Of a DNA stretch of 64,000 nucleotides, positions 49,007-61,901 are shown piece after piece; position 1 is the first letter of the stretch, and every line of letters begins with the position of its first letter. The notes below the pieces were generated by a model, which saw nothing but the letters and a program-made list of their open reading frames with translations, had not been told where the DNA came from and ran no database searches. Made by a program: the position numbers and the translations under genes. The DNA comes from Cladorhizidae sp. MBARI D1340-BT2. Its lineage: Eukaryota; Porifera; Demospongiae; Poecilosclerida; Cladorhizidae. The stretch lies in contig JAQNBH010000012.1 of assembly GCA_028752905.1 (NCBI GenBank), forward strand, positions 28,591,816 to 28,655,815, read 5' to 3'.

Positions 49007-52000
49007 GCTGAGACTGTCACTACTCCAGCAGTTCCTACATTTGCACAGCTGAGACTGTCACTACTCAGCAGTTCCTACACTTGCACAGCTGAGACTGTCA
49101 CTACTCCAGCAGTTCCTACACTTCACAGCTGAGACTGTCACTACTCCAGCAGTTCCTACACTTGCACAGCTGAGACTGTCACTACTCCAGCAGTTCCTAC
49201 ACTTGCACAGCTGAGACTGTCACTACTCCAGCAGTTCCTACACTTCACAGCTGAGACTGTCACTACTCCAGCAGTTCCTACACTTGCACAGCTGAGACTG
49301 TCACTACTCCAGCAGTTCCTACACTTGCACAGCTAAGACTGTCACTACTCCATCAGTTCCTACACTTGCACAGCTGAGACTGTCACTACTCCAGCAGTTC
49401 CTACACTTGCACAGCTGAGACTGTCACTACTCCAGCAGTTCCTACACTTGCACAGCTGAGACTGTCACTACTCCAGCAGTTCCTACACTTGCACAGCTGA
49501 GACTGTCACTACCCCAGCAGTTCCTACACTTGCACAGCTAAGACTGTCACTACTCCAGCAGTTCCTACACTTGCACAGCTGAGACTGTCACTACTCCAGC
49601 AGTTCCTACACTTGCACAGCTAAGACTGTCACTACTCCAGCAGTTCCTACACTTGCACAGCTGAGACTGTCACTACTCCAGCAGTTCCTACACTTGCACA
49701 GCTGAGACTGTCACTACTCCAGCAGTTCCTACACTTGCACAGCTAAGACTGTCACTACTCCAGCAGTTCCTACACTTGCACAGCTGAGACTGTCACTACT
49801 CCAGCAGTTCCTACACTTGCACAGCTAAGACTGTCACTACTCCAGCAGTTCCTACACTTGCACAGCTGAGACTGTCACTACTCCAGCAGTTCCTACACTT
49901 GTACAGCTGAGACTCTCACTACTCCAGCAGTTCCTATACTTGCACAGCTGAGACTATCACTACTCCAGCAGTTCCTACACTTGCACAGCTAAGACTGTCA
50001 CTACTCCAGCAGTTCCTACACTTGCACAGCTGAGACTGTCACTACTCCAGCAGTTCCTACACTTGCACAGCTAAGACTGTCACTACTCCATCAGTTCCTA
50101 CACTTCACAGCTGAGACTGTCACTACTCCAGCAGTTCCTACACTTGCACAGCTGAGACTGTCACTACTCCAGCAGTTCCTACACTTGCACAGCTGAGACA
50201 GTCACTACTCCAGCAGTTCCTACACTTCACAGCTGAGACTGTCACTATTCCAGCAGTTCCTACACTTGCACAGCTGAGACTGTCACTACTCCAGCAGTTC
50301 CTACACTTGCACAGCTAAGACTGTCACTATTCCAGCAGTTCCTACACTTGCACAGCTGAGACTGTCACTACTCTAGCAGTTCCTACACTTGCACAGCTAA
50401 GACTGTCACTACTCCAGCAGTTCCTACACTTGCACAGCTGAGACAGTCACTACTCCAGCAGTTCCTACACTTGCACAGCTAAGACTGTCACTACCCCAGC
50501 AGTTCCTACACTTGCACAGCTGAGACTGTCACTACTCCAGCAGTCCCTACACTTGCACAGCTGAGACTGTCACTACTCCAGCAGTTCCTACACTTGCACA
50601 GCTGAGACTGTCACTACTCCAGCAGTTCCTACACTTGCACAGCTGAGACTGTCACTACTCCAGCAGTTCCTACACTTGCACAGCTAAGACTGTCACTACT
50701 CCAGCAGTTCCTACACTTGCACAGCTAAGACTGTCACTACTCCAGCAGTTCCTACACTTGCACAGCTGAGACAGTCAATACTCCAGCAGTTCCTACACTT
50801 GCACAGCTGAGACTGTCACTACTCTAGCAGTTCCTACACTTGCACAGCTAAGACTGTCACTACTCCAGCAGTTCCTACACTTGCACAGCTGAGACAGTCA
50901 CTAGTCCAGCAGTTCCTACACTTCACAGCTAAGACTGTCACTACTCCAGCAGTTCCTACACTTGCACCGCTAAGACTGTCACTATTCCAGCAGTTCCTAC
51001 ACTTGCACAGCTGAGACTGTCACTACTCCAGCAGTTCCTACACTTGCACAGCTAAGACTGTCACTACTCCAGCAGTTCCTACACTTGCACAGCTAAGACT
51101 GTCACTACTCCAGCAGTTCCTACACTTGCACAGCTGAGACTGTCACTACTCCAGCAGTCCCTACACTTGCACAGCTAAGACTGTCACTACTCCAGCAGTC
51201 CCTACACTTGCACAGCTAAGACTGTCACTACTCCAGCAGTTCCTACACTTGCACAGCTGAGACAGTCACTAGTCCAGCAGTTCCTACACTTGCACAGCTG
51301 AGACTGTCACTACTCCAGCAGTCCCTACACTTGCACAGATAAGACTGTCACTACTCCAGCAGTTCCTACACTTGCACAGCTGAGACTGTCACTACTCCAG
51401 CAGTTCCTACACTTGCACAGCTGAGACTGTCACTACTCCAACACTTGCACAGCTGAGACTGTCACTACTCCATCAGTTCCTACACTTGCACAGCTGAGAC
51501 TGTCACTACTCCAGCATTTCCTACACTTGCACAGCTGAGACTGTCACTACTCCAGCAGTTCCTACACTTGCACAGCTGAGACAGTCACTACTCCAGCAGT
51601 TCCTACACTTGCACAGCTGAGACTGTCACTACTCCATCAGTTCCTACACTTGCACAGCTGAGACAGTCACTACTCCAGCAGTTCCTACACTTGCACAGCT
51701 GAGACTGTCACTACTCCAGCAGTTCCTACACTTGCACAGCTGAGACTGTCACTACTCCAGCAGTTCCTACACTTACAGCTAAGACTGTCACTACTCCAGC
51801 AGTTCCTACACTTACAGCTAAGACTGTCACTACTCCAGCAGTTCCTACACTTGCACAGCTGAGACTACTCCAGCAGTTCCTACACTTGCACAGCTGAGAC
51901 TGTCACTACTCCAGCAGTTCCTACACTTGCACAGCTGAGACTGTCACTACTCCAGCAGTTCCTACACTTGCACAGCTGAGACTGTCACTACTCCAGCAGT

Positions 52001-53710
52001 TCCTACACTTGCACAGCTGAGACTGTCACTACTCCAGCAGTTCCAACACTTGCACAGCTGAGACAGTCACTACTCCAGCAGTTCCTACACTTGCACAGCT
52101 AAGACTGTCACTACCCCAGCAGTTCCTACACTTGCACAGCTGAGACTGTCACTACTCCAGCAGTTCCTACACTTGCACAGCTGAGACTGTCACTACTCCA
52201 ACACTTGCACAGCTGAGACAGTCACTACTCCAGCAGTTCCTACACTTGCACAGCTAAGACTGTCACTACCCCAGCAGTTCCTACACTTGCACAGCTGAGA
52301 CTGTCACTACCCCAGCAGTTCCTACACTTGCACAGCTAAGACTGTCACTACTCCAGCAGTTCCTACACTTCACAGCTAAGACTGTCACTACTCCAGCAGT
52401 TCCTACACTTGCACAGCTGAGACTGTCACTACCCCAGCAGTTCCTACACTTGCACAGCTAAGACTGTCACTACTCCAGCAGTTCCTACACTTGCACAGCT
52501 GAGACTGTCACTACTCCAGCAGTTCCTACACTTGCACAGCTAAGACTGTCACTACTCCAGCAGTTCCTACACTTGCACAGCTGAGACTGTCACTACTCCA
52601 GCAGTTCCTACACTTGTACAGCCGAGACTCTCACTACTCCAGCAGTTCCTATACTTGCACAGCTGAGACTGTCACTACTCCAGCAGTTCCTACACTTGCA
52701 CAGCTGAGACTGTCACTACTCCAGCAGTTCCTACACTTGCACAGCTAAGACTGTCACTACTCCATCAGTTCCTACACTTCACAGCTGAGACTGTCACTAC
52801 TCCAGCAGTTCCTACACTTGCACAGCTGAGACTGTCACTACTCCAGCAGTTCCTACACTTGCACAGCTGAGACAGTCACTACTCCAGCAGTTCCTACACT
52901 TCACAGCTGAGACTGTCACTACTCCAGCAGTTCCTACACTTGCACAGCTGAGACTGTCACTACTCCAGCAGTCCCTACACTTGCACAGCTGAGACTGTCA
53001 CTACTCCAGCAGTTCCTACACTTGCACAGCTGAGACAGTCACTACTCCAGCAGTTCCTACACTTCACAGCTGAGACTGTCACTACTCCAGCAGTTCCTAC
53101 ACTTGCACAGCTGAGACTGTCACTACTCCAGCAGTTCCTACACTTCACAGCTGAGACTGTCACTACTCCAGCAGTTCCTACACTTGCACAGCTGAGACTG
53201 TCACTACTCCAGCAGTTCCTACACTTGCACAGCTAAGACTGTCACTACTCCATCAGTTCCTACACTTGCACAGCTGAGACTGTCACTACTCCAGCAGTTC
53301 CTACACTTGCACAGCTGAGACTGTCACTACTCCAGCAGTTCCTACACTTGCACAGCTGAGACTGTCACTACTCCAGCAGTTCCTACATTTGCACAGCTGA
53401 GACTGTCACTACTCCAGCAGTTCCTACACTTCACAGCTGAGACTGTCACTACTCCAGCAGTTCCTACACTTGCACAGCTAAGACTGTCACTACTCCAGCA
53501 GTTCCTACACTTCACAGCTGAGACTGTCACTACTCCAGCAGTTCCTACACTTGCACAGCTGAGACTGTCACTACTCCAGCAGTTCCTACATTTGCACAGC
53601 TGAGACTGTCACTACTCCAGCAGTTCCTACACTTCACAGCTGAGACTGTCACTACTCCAGCAGTTCCTACACTTGCACAGCTAAGACTGTCACTACTCCA
53701 GCAGTTCCTA

Positions 53711-53760
53711 CACTTGCACAGCTGAGACTGTTTTTCACTACTCCAGCAGTCCCTACACTT
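53711..53760. repeat. 45-bp unit with a five-T run, second copy
   Basis: Exact counterpart of the 43221 insertion at +10,510 bp. The flanking AGTCCC and GACAGTC units are also the same. Confidence 0.95.
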
Positions 53761-54522
53761 GCACAGCTGAGACAGTCACTACTCCAGCAGTTCCTACACT
53801 TGCACAGCTAAGACTGTCACTACCCCAGCAGTTCCTACACTTGCACAGCTGAGACTGTCACTACTCCAGCAGTCCCTACACTTGCACAGCTGAGACTGTC
53901 AATACTCCAGCAGTTCCTACACTTGCACAGCTGAGACTGTCACTACTCCAGCAGTTCCTACACTTGTACAGCTAAGACTGTCACTACTCCAGCAGTTCCT
54001 ACACTTCACAGCTAAGACTGTCACTACTCCAGCAGTTCCTACACTTGCACCGCTAAGACTGTCACTATTCCAGCAGTTCCTACACTTGCACAGCTGAGAC
54101 TGTCACTACTCCAGCAGTTCCTACACTTGCACAGCTAAGACTGTCACTATTCCAGCAGTTCCTACACTTGCACAGCTGAGACTGTCACTACTCTAGCAGT
54201 TCCTACACTTGCACAGCTAAGACTGTCACTACTCCAGAAGTTCCTACACTTGCACAGCTGAGACAGTCACTACTCCAGCAGTTCCTACACTTGCACAGCT
54301 AAGACTGTCACTACCCCAGCAGTTCCTACACTTGCACAGCTGAGACTGTCACTACTCCAGCAGTCCCTACACTTGTACAGCTGAGACTGTCACTACTCCA
54401 GCAGTTCCTACACTTGCACAGCTGAGACTGTCACTACTCCAGCAGTCCCTACACTTGCACAGCTAAGACTGTCACTACTCCAGCAGTTCCTACACTTGCA
54501 CAGCTAAGACTGTCACTACTCC

Positions 54523-56988
54523 AGCAGTTCCTACACTTGCACAGCTGAGACTGTCACTACTCCAGCAGTTCCTACACTTGCACAGCTGAGACTGTCACTA
54601 CTCCAGCAGTTCCTACACTTGCACAGCTAAGACTGTCACTACTCCAGCAGTTCCTACACTTGCACAGCTGAGACTGTCACTACTCCAGCAGTCCCTACAC
54701 TTGCACAGCTAAGACTGTCACTACTCCAGCAGTCCCTACACTTGCACAGCTAAGACTGTCACTACTCCAGCAGTTCCTACACTTGCACAGCTGAGACAGT
54801 CACTAGTCCAGCAGTTCCTACACTTGCACAGCTAAGACTGTCACTACTCCAGCAGTTCCTACACTTGCACAGCTAAGACTGTCACTACTCCAGCAGTTCC
54901 TACACTTGCACAGCTGAGACTGTCACTACTCCAGCAGTTCCTACACTTGCACAGCTGAGACTGTCACTACTCCAACACTTGCACAGCTGAGACTGTCACT
55001 ACTCCATCAGTTCCTACACTTGCACAGCTGAGACTGTCACTACTCCAGCATTTCCTACACTTGCACAGCTGAGACTGTCACTACTCCAGCAGTTCCTACA
55101 CTTGCACAGCTGAGACAGTCACTACTCCAGCAGTTCCTACACTTGCACAGCTGAGACTGTCACTACTCCATCAGTTCCTACACTTGCACAGCTGAGACAG
55201 ACACTACTCCAGCAGTTCCTACACTTGCACAGCTGAGACTGTCACTACTCCAGCAGTTCCTACACTTGCACAGCTGAGACTGTCACTACTCCAGCAGTCC
55301 CTACACTTGCACAGCTAAGACTGTCACTACTCCAGCAGTTCCTACACTTGCACAGCTGAGACTGTCACTACTCCAGCAGTTCCTACACTTGCACAGCTGA
55401 GACTGTCACTACTCCAGCAGTTCCTACACTTGCACAGCTGAGACTGTCACTACTCCAGCAGTTCCTACACTTACAGCTAAGACTGTCACTACTCCAGCAG
55501 TTCCTACACTTACAGCTAAGACTGTCACTACTCCAGCAGTTCCTACACTTGCACAGCTGAGACTGTCACTACTCCAGCAGTTCCTACACTTGCACAGCTG
55601 AGACTGTCACTACTCCAGCAGTTCCAACACTTGCACAGCTGAGACAGTCACTACTCCAGCAGTTCCTACACTTGCACAGCTAAGACTGTCACTACCCCAG
55701 CAGTTCCTACACTTGCACAGCTGAGACTGTCACTACTCCAGCAGTTCCTACACTTGCACAGCTGAGACTGTCACTACTCCAACACTTGCACAGCTGAGAC
55801 AGTCACTACTCCAGCAGTTCCTACACTTGCACAGCTGAGACTGTCACTACTCCAACAGTTGCACAGCTGAGACAGTCACTACTCCAGCAGTTCCTACACT
55901 TGCACAGCTGAGACTGTCACTACTCCAGCAGTTCCTACACTTGCACAGCTGAGACTGTCACTACTCCAGCAGTTCCTACACTTGCACAGCTGAGACTGTC
56001 ACTACTCCAGCAGTTCCTACACTTGCACAGCTGAGACTGTCACTACTCCAGCAGTTCCTACACTTGCACAGCTGAGACTGTCACTACTCCAGCAGTTCCT
56101 ACACTTGTACAGCTGAGACTCTCACTACTCCAGCAGTTCCTACACTTGCACAGCTGAGACTGTCACTACTCCAGCAGTTCCTACACTTGCACAGCTAAGA
56201 CTGTCACTGCTCCAGCAGTTCCTACACTTGCACAGCTGAGACTGTCACTACTCCAGCAGTTCCTACACTTGTACAGCTGAGACTCTCACTACTCCAGCAG
56301 TTCCTATACTTGCACAGCTGAGACTATCACTACTCCAGCAGTTCCTACACTTGCACAGCTAAGACTGTCACTACTCCAGCAGTTCCTACACTTGCACAGC
56401 TGAGACTGTCACTACTCCAGCAGTTCCTACACTTGCACAGCTAAGACTGTCACTACTCCATCAGTTCCTACACTTCACAGCTGAGACTGTCACTACTCCA
56501 GCAGTTCCTACACTTGCACAGCTGAGACTGTCACTACTCCAGCAGTTCCTACACTTGCACAGCTGAGACAGTCACTACTCCAGCAGTTCCTACACTTCAC
56601 AGCTGAGACTGTCACTACTCCAGCAGTTCCTACACTTGCACAGCTGAGACTGTCACTACTCCAGCAGTCCCTACACTTGCACAGCTGAGACTGTCACTAC
56701 TCCAGCAGTTCCTACACTTGCACAGCTGAGACAGTCACTACTCCAGCAGTTCCTACACTTCACAGCTGAGACTGTCACTACTCCAGCAGTTCCTACACTT
56801 GCACAGCTGAGACTGTCACTACTCCAGCAGTTCCTACACTTCACAGCTGAGACTGTCACTACTCCAGCAGTTCCTACACATGCACAGCTAAGACTGTCAC
56901 TACTCCAGCAGTTCCTACACTTGCACAGCTGAGACTGTCACTACTCCAGCAGTTCCTACACTTGCACAGCTAAGACTGTCACTACTCC
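54523..56988. repeat. 2.4-kb tandem repeat, copy 1, inside the second 10.5-kb copy
   Basis: Copy of 44013-46478 carried by the 10,510-bp duplication. The extra plain unit is retained (five CTGAG units between CTCCAACAGT at 55850 and the GTACAGC variant at 56107). Confidence 0.9.
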
Positions 56989-59516
56989 ATCAGTTCCTAC
57001 ACTTGCACAGCTGAGACTGTCACTACTCCAGCAGTTCCTACACTTGCACAGCTGAGACTGTCACTACTCCAGCAGTTCCTACACTTGCACAGCTAAGACT
57101 GTCACTACTCCAGCAGTTCCTACACTTGCACAGCTGAGACTGTCACTACTCCAGCAGTCCCTACACTTGCACAGCTAAGACTGTCACTACTCCAGCAGTC
57201 CCTACACTTGCACAGCTAAGACTGTCACTACTCCAGCAGTTCCTACACTTGCACAGCTGAGACAGTCACTAGTCCAGCAGTTCCTACACTTGCACAGCTA
57301 AGACTGTCACTACTCCAGCAGTTCCTACACTTGCACAGCTAAGACTGTCACTACTCCAGCAGTTCCTACACTTGCACAGCTGAGACTGTCACTACTCCAG
57401 CAGTTCCTACACTTGCACAGCTGAGACTGTCACTACTCCAACACTTGCACAGCTGAGACTGTCACTACTCCATCAGTTCCTACACTTGCACAGCTGAGAC
57501 TGTCACTACTCCAGCATTTCCTACACTTGCACAGCTGAGACTGTCACTACTCCAGCAGTTCCTACACTTGCACAGCTGAGACAGTCACTACTCCAGCAGT
57601 TCCTACACTTGCACAGCTGAGACTGTCACTACTCCATCAGTTCCTACACTTGCACAGCTGAGACAGACACTACTCCAGCAGTTCCTACACTTGCACAGCT
57701 GAGACTGTCACTACTCCAGCAGTTCCTACACTTGCACAGCTGAGACTGTCACTACTCCAGCAGTCCCTACACTTGCACAGCTAAGACTGTCACTACTCCA
57801 GCAGTTCCTACACTTGCACAGCTGAGACTGTCACTACTCCAGCAGTTCCTACACTTGCACAGCTGAGACTGTCACTACTCCAGCAGTTCCTACACTTGCA
57901 CAGCTGAGACTGTCACTACTCCAGCAGTTCCTACACTTACAGCTAAGACTGTCACTACTCCAGCAGTTCCTACACTTACAGCTAAGACTGTCACTACTCC
58001 AGCAGTTCCTACACTTGCACAGCTGAGACTGTCACTACTCCAGCAGTTCCTACACTTGCACAGCTGAGACTGTCACTACTCCAGCAGTTCCAACACTTGC
58101 ACAGCTGAGACAGTCACTACTCCAGCAGTTCCTACACTTGCACAGCTAAGACTGTCACTACCCCAGCAGTTCCTACACTTGCACAGCTGAGACTGTCACT
58201 ACTCCAGCAGTTCCTACACTTGCACAGCTGAGACTGTCACTACTCCAACACTTGCACAGCTGAGACAGTCACTACTCCAGCAGTTCCTACACTTGCACAG
58301 CTGAGACTGTCACTACTCCAACAGTTGCACAGCTGAGACAGTCACTACTCCAGCAGTTCCTACACTTGCACAGCTGAGACTGTCACTACTCCAGCAGTTC
58401 CTACACTTGCACAGCTGAGACTGTCACTACTCCAGCAGTTCCTACACTTGCACAGCTGAGACTGTCACTACTCCAGCAGTTCCTACACTTGCACAGCTGA
58501 GACTGTCACTACTCCAGCAGTTCCTACACTTGTACAGCTGAGACTCTCACTACTCCAGCAGTTCCTACACTTGCACAGCTGAGACTGTCACTACTCCAGC
58601 AGTTCCTACACTTGCACAGCTAAGACTGTCACTGCTCCAGCAGTTCCTACACTTGCACAGCTGAGACTGTCACTACTCCAGCAGTTCCTACACTTGTACA
58701 GCTGAGACTCTCACTACTCCAGCAGTTCCTATACTTGCACAGCTGAGACTATCACTACTCCAGCAGTTCCTACACTTGCACAGCTAAGACTGTCACTACT
58801 CCAGCAGTTCCTACACTTGCACAGCTGAGACTGTCACTACTCCAGCAGTTCCTACACTTGCACAGCTAAGACTGTCACTACTCCATCAGTTCCTACACTT
58901 CACAGCTGAGACTGTCACTACTCCAGCAGTTCCTACACTTGCACAGCTGAGACTGTCACTACTCCAGCAGTTCCTACACTTGCACAGCTGAGACAGTCAC
59001 TACTCCAGCAGTTCCTACACTTCACAGCTGAGACTGTCACTACTCCAGCAGTTCCTACACTTGCACAGCTGAGACTGTCACTACTCCAGCAGTCCCTACA
59101 CTTGCACAGCTGAGACTGTCACTACTCCAGCAGTTCCTACACTTGCACAGCTGAGACAGTCACTACTCCAGCAGTTCCTACACTTCACAGCTGAGACTGT
59201 CACTACTCCAGCAGTTCCTACACTTGCACAGCTGAGACTGTCACTACTCCAGCAGTTCCTACACTTCACAGCTGAGACTGTCACTACTCCAGCAGTTCCT
59301 ACACATGCACAGCTAAGACTGTCACTACTCCAGCAGTTCCTACACTTGCACAGCTGAGACTGTCACTACTCCAGCAGTTCCTACACTTGCACAGCTAAGA
59401 CTGTCACTACTCCATCAGTTCCTACACTTGCACAGCTGAGACTGTCACTACTCCAGCAGTTCCTACACTTGCACAGCTGAGACTGTCACTACTCCAGCAG
59501 TTCCTACACTTGCACA
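56989..59516. repeat. 2.4-kb tandem repeat, copy 2, inside the second 10.5-kb copy
   Basis: Copy of 46479-49006, with four plain units before the GTACAGC variant near 58531. TTCCTACAC is normal at 57284, unlike 46774. This part also overlaps the start of dispersed block C. Confidence 0.9.
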
Positions 59517-61901
59517 GCTGAGACTGTCACTACTCCAGCAGTTCCTACATTTGCACAGCTGAGACTGTCACTACTCAGCAGTTCCTACACTTCACAGCTG
59601 AGACTGTCACTACTCCAGCAGTTCCTACACTTGCACAGCTAAGACTGTCACTACTCCAGCAGTTCCTACACTTCACAGCTGAGACTGTCACTACTCCAGC
59701 AGTTCCTACACTTGCACAGCTGAGACTGTCACTACTCCAGCAGTTCCTACATTTGCACAGCTGAGACTGTCACTACTCCAGCAGTTCCTACACTTGCACA
59801 GCTAAGACTGTCACTACTCCAGCAGTTCCTACTACACTTGCACAGCTGAGACTGTCACTACTCCAGCAGTTCCTACACTTGCACAGCTGAGACAGTCACT
59901 ACTCCAGCAGTTCCTACACTTGCACAGCTAAGACTGTCACTACTCCAGCAGTTCCTACACTTGCACAGCTGAGACTGTCACTACTCCAACACTTGCACAG
60001 CTGAGACTGTCACTACCCCAGCAGTTCCTACACTTGCACAGCTGAGACTGTCACTACCCCAGCAGTTCCTACACTTGCACAGCTAAGACTGTCACTACTC
60101 CAGCAGTTCCTACACTTGCACAGCTAAGACTGTCACTACCCCAGCAGTTCCTACACTTGCACAGCTAAGACTGTCACTACTCCAGCAGTTCCTACACTTG
60201 CACAGCTGACTGTCACTACTCCAGCAGTTCCTACACTTGCACCGCTAAGACTGTCACTATTCCAGCAGTTCCTACACTTGCACAGCTGAGACTGTCACTA
60301 CTCCAGCAGTTCCTACACTTGCACAGCTAAGACTGTCACTATTCCAGCAGTTCCTACACTTGCACAGCTGAGACTGTCACTACTCTAGCAGTTCCTACAC
60401 TTGCACAGCTAAGACTGTCACTACTCCAGCAGTTCCTACACTTGCACAGCTGAGACAGTCACTACTCCAGCAGTTCCTACACTTGCACAGCTAAGACTGT
60501 CACTACTCCAGCAGTTCCTACACTTGCACAGCTAAGACTGTCTCTACTCCAGCAGTTCCTACACTTGCACAGCTAAGACTGTCTCTACTCCAGCAGTTCC
60601 TACACTTGCACAGCTAAGACTGTCTCTACTCCAGCAGTTCCTACACTTGCACAGCTAAGACTGTCTCTACTCCAGCAGTTCCTACACTTGCACAGCTAAG
60701 ACTGTCTCTACTCCAGCAGTTCCTACACTTGCACAGCTGAGACTGTCACTACTCCAGCAGTTCCTACACTTGCACAGCTAAGACTGTCACTAATCCAGCA
60801 GTTCCTACACTTGCACAGCTGAGACAGTCAATACTCCAGCAGTTCCTACACTTGCACAGCTGAGACTGTCACTACTCTAGCAGTTCCTACACTTGCACAG
60901 CTAAGACTGTCACTACTCCAGCAGTTCCTACACTTGCACAGCTGAGACAGTCACTAGTCCAGCAGTTCCTACACTTGACAGCTAAGACTGTCACTACTCC
61001 AGCAGTTCCTACACTTGCACCGCTAACACTGTCACTATTCCAGCAGTTCCTACACTTGCACAGCTGAGACTGTCACTACTCCAGCAGTTCCTACACTTGC
61101 ACAGCTAAGACTATCACTACTCCAGCAGTTCCTACACTTGCACAGCTAAGACTGTCACTACTCCAGCAGTTCCTACACTTGCACAGCTGAGACTCTCACT
61201 ACTCCAGCAGTCCCTACACTTGCACAGCTAAGACTGTCACTACTCCAGCAGTCCCTACACTTGCACAGCTAAGACTGTCACTACTCCAGCAGTTCCTACA
61301 CTTGCACAGCTGAGACAGTCACTAGTCCAGCAGTTCCTACACTTGCACAGCTGAGACTGTCACTACTCCAGCAGTCCCTACACTTGCACAGCTAAGACTG
61401 TCACTACTCCAGCAGTCCCTACACTTGCACAGCTGAGACTGTCACTACTCCATCAGTTCCTACACTTGCACAGCTGAGACTGTCACTACTCCAGCATTTC
61501 CTACACTTGCACAGCTGAGACTGTCACTACTCCAGCAGTTCCTACACTTGCACAGCTGAGACAGTCACTACTCCAGCAGTTCCTACACTTGCACAGCTGA
61601 GACTGTCACTACTCCATCAGTTCCTACACTTGCACAGCTGAGACAGACACTACTCCAGCAGTTCCTACACTTGCACAGCTGAGACTGTCACTACTCCAGC
61701 AGTTCCTACACTTGCACAGCTGAGACTGTCACTACTCCAGCAGTCCCTACACTTGCACAGCTAAGACTGTCACTACTCCAGCAGTTCCTACACTTGCACA
61801 GCTGAGACTGTCACTACTCCAGCAGTTCCTACACTTGCACAGCTGAGACTGTCACTACTCCAGCAGTTCCTACACTTGCACAGCTGAGACTGTCACTACT
61901 C
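57055..61901. repeat. Dispersed block C, copy 2
   Basis: Counterpart of 30203-34560, longer by about 490 bp because of two insertions of whole units after 60541. Also carries a 2-bp deletion (CAGCTGACTG near 60203) and a private CGCTAACACTG at 61021. Ends near 61901, where CTCTAGC replaces CTCCAGC. Confidence 0.87.
60541..60786. repeat. Six-unit expansion with five GTCTCTAC monomers
   Basis: Relative to the aligned site at 33691 this is a 246-bp insertion, exactly six 41-bp units. The first five carry A31T (GTCTCTAC) in a row, and the sixth is plain. The same variant occurs twice in a row at 5173-5220, once near 7602, and nowhere else that I noticed. This is a local burst of one monomer type. 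Confidence 0.9.

Larger units (their letters stand above)
38656..49165. repeat. 10,510-bp tandem duplication, copy 1
   Basis: Markers recur at exactly +10,510: CTTCACAGC (38732 to 49242), TTCCTATAC (39421 to 49931), the unique five-T insertion unit (43221 to 53731), CCAGAAG (43727 to 54237), CTCCAACAGT (45340 to 55850) and ACTCAGCAG (49065 to 59575). Two private point changes are visible: AGTCCATAC at 40651 (normal at 51161) and TTCTTACAC at 46774 (normal at 57284). Alignment runs from 38656 to about 49080. The last 85 bp belong to the junction, where the units do not match the far end of copy 2. Confidence 0.93.
49166..59590. repeat. 10,510-bp tandem duplication, copy 2
   Basis: Starts after the junction region near 49081-49165 and parallels copy 1 to about 59590, where a 40-bp CTTCACAGC unit takes the place of CTTGCACAGC. 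It retains the 2.4-kb inner tandem pair with its one-unit length difference, so that pair predates the large duplication. Confidence 0.93.
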
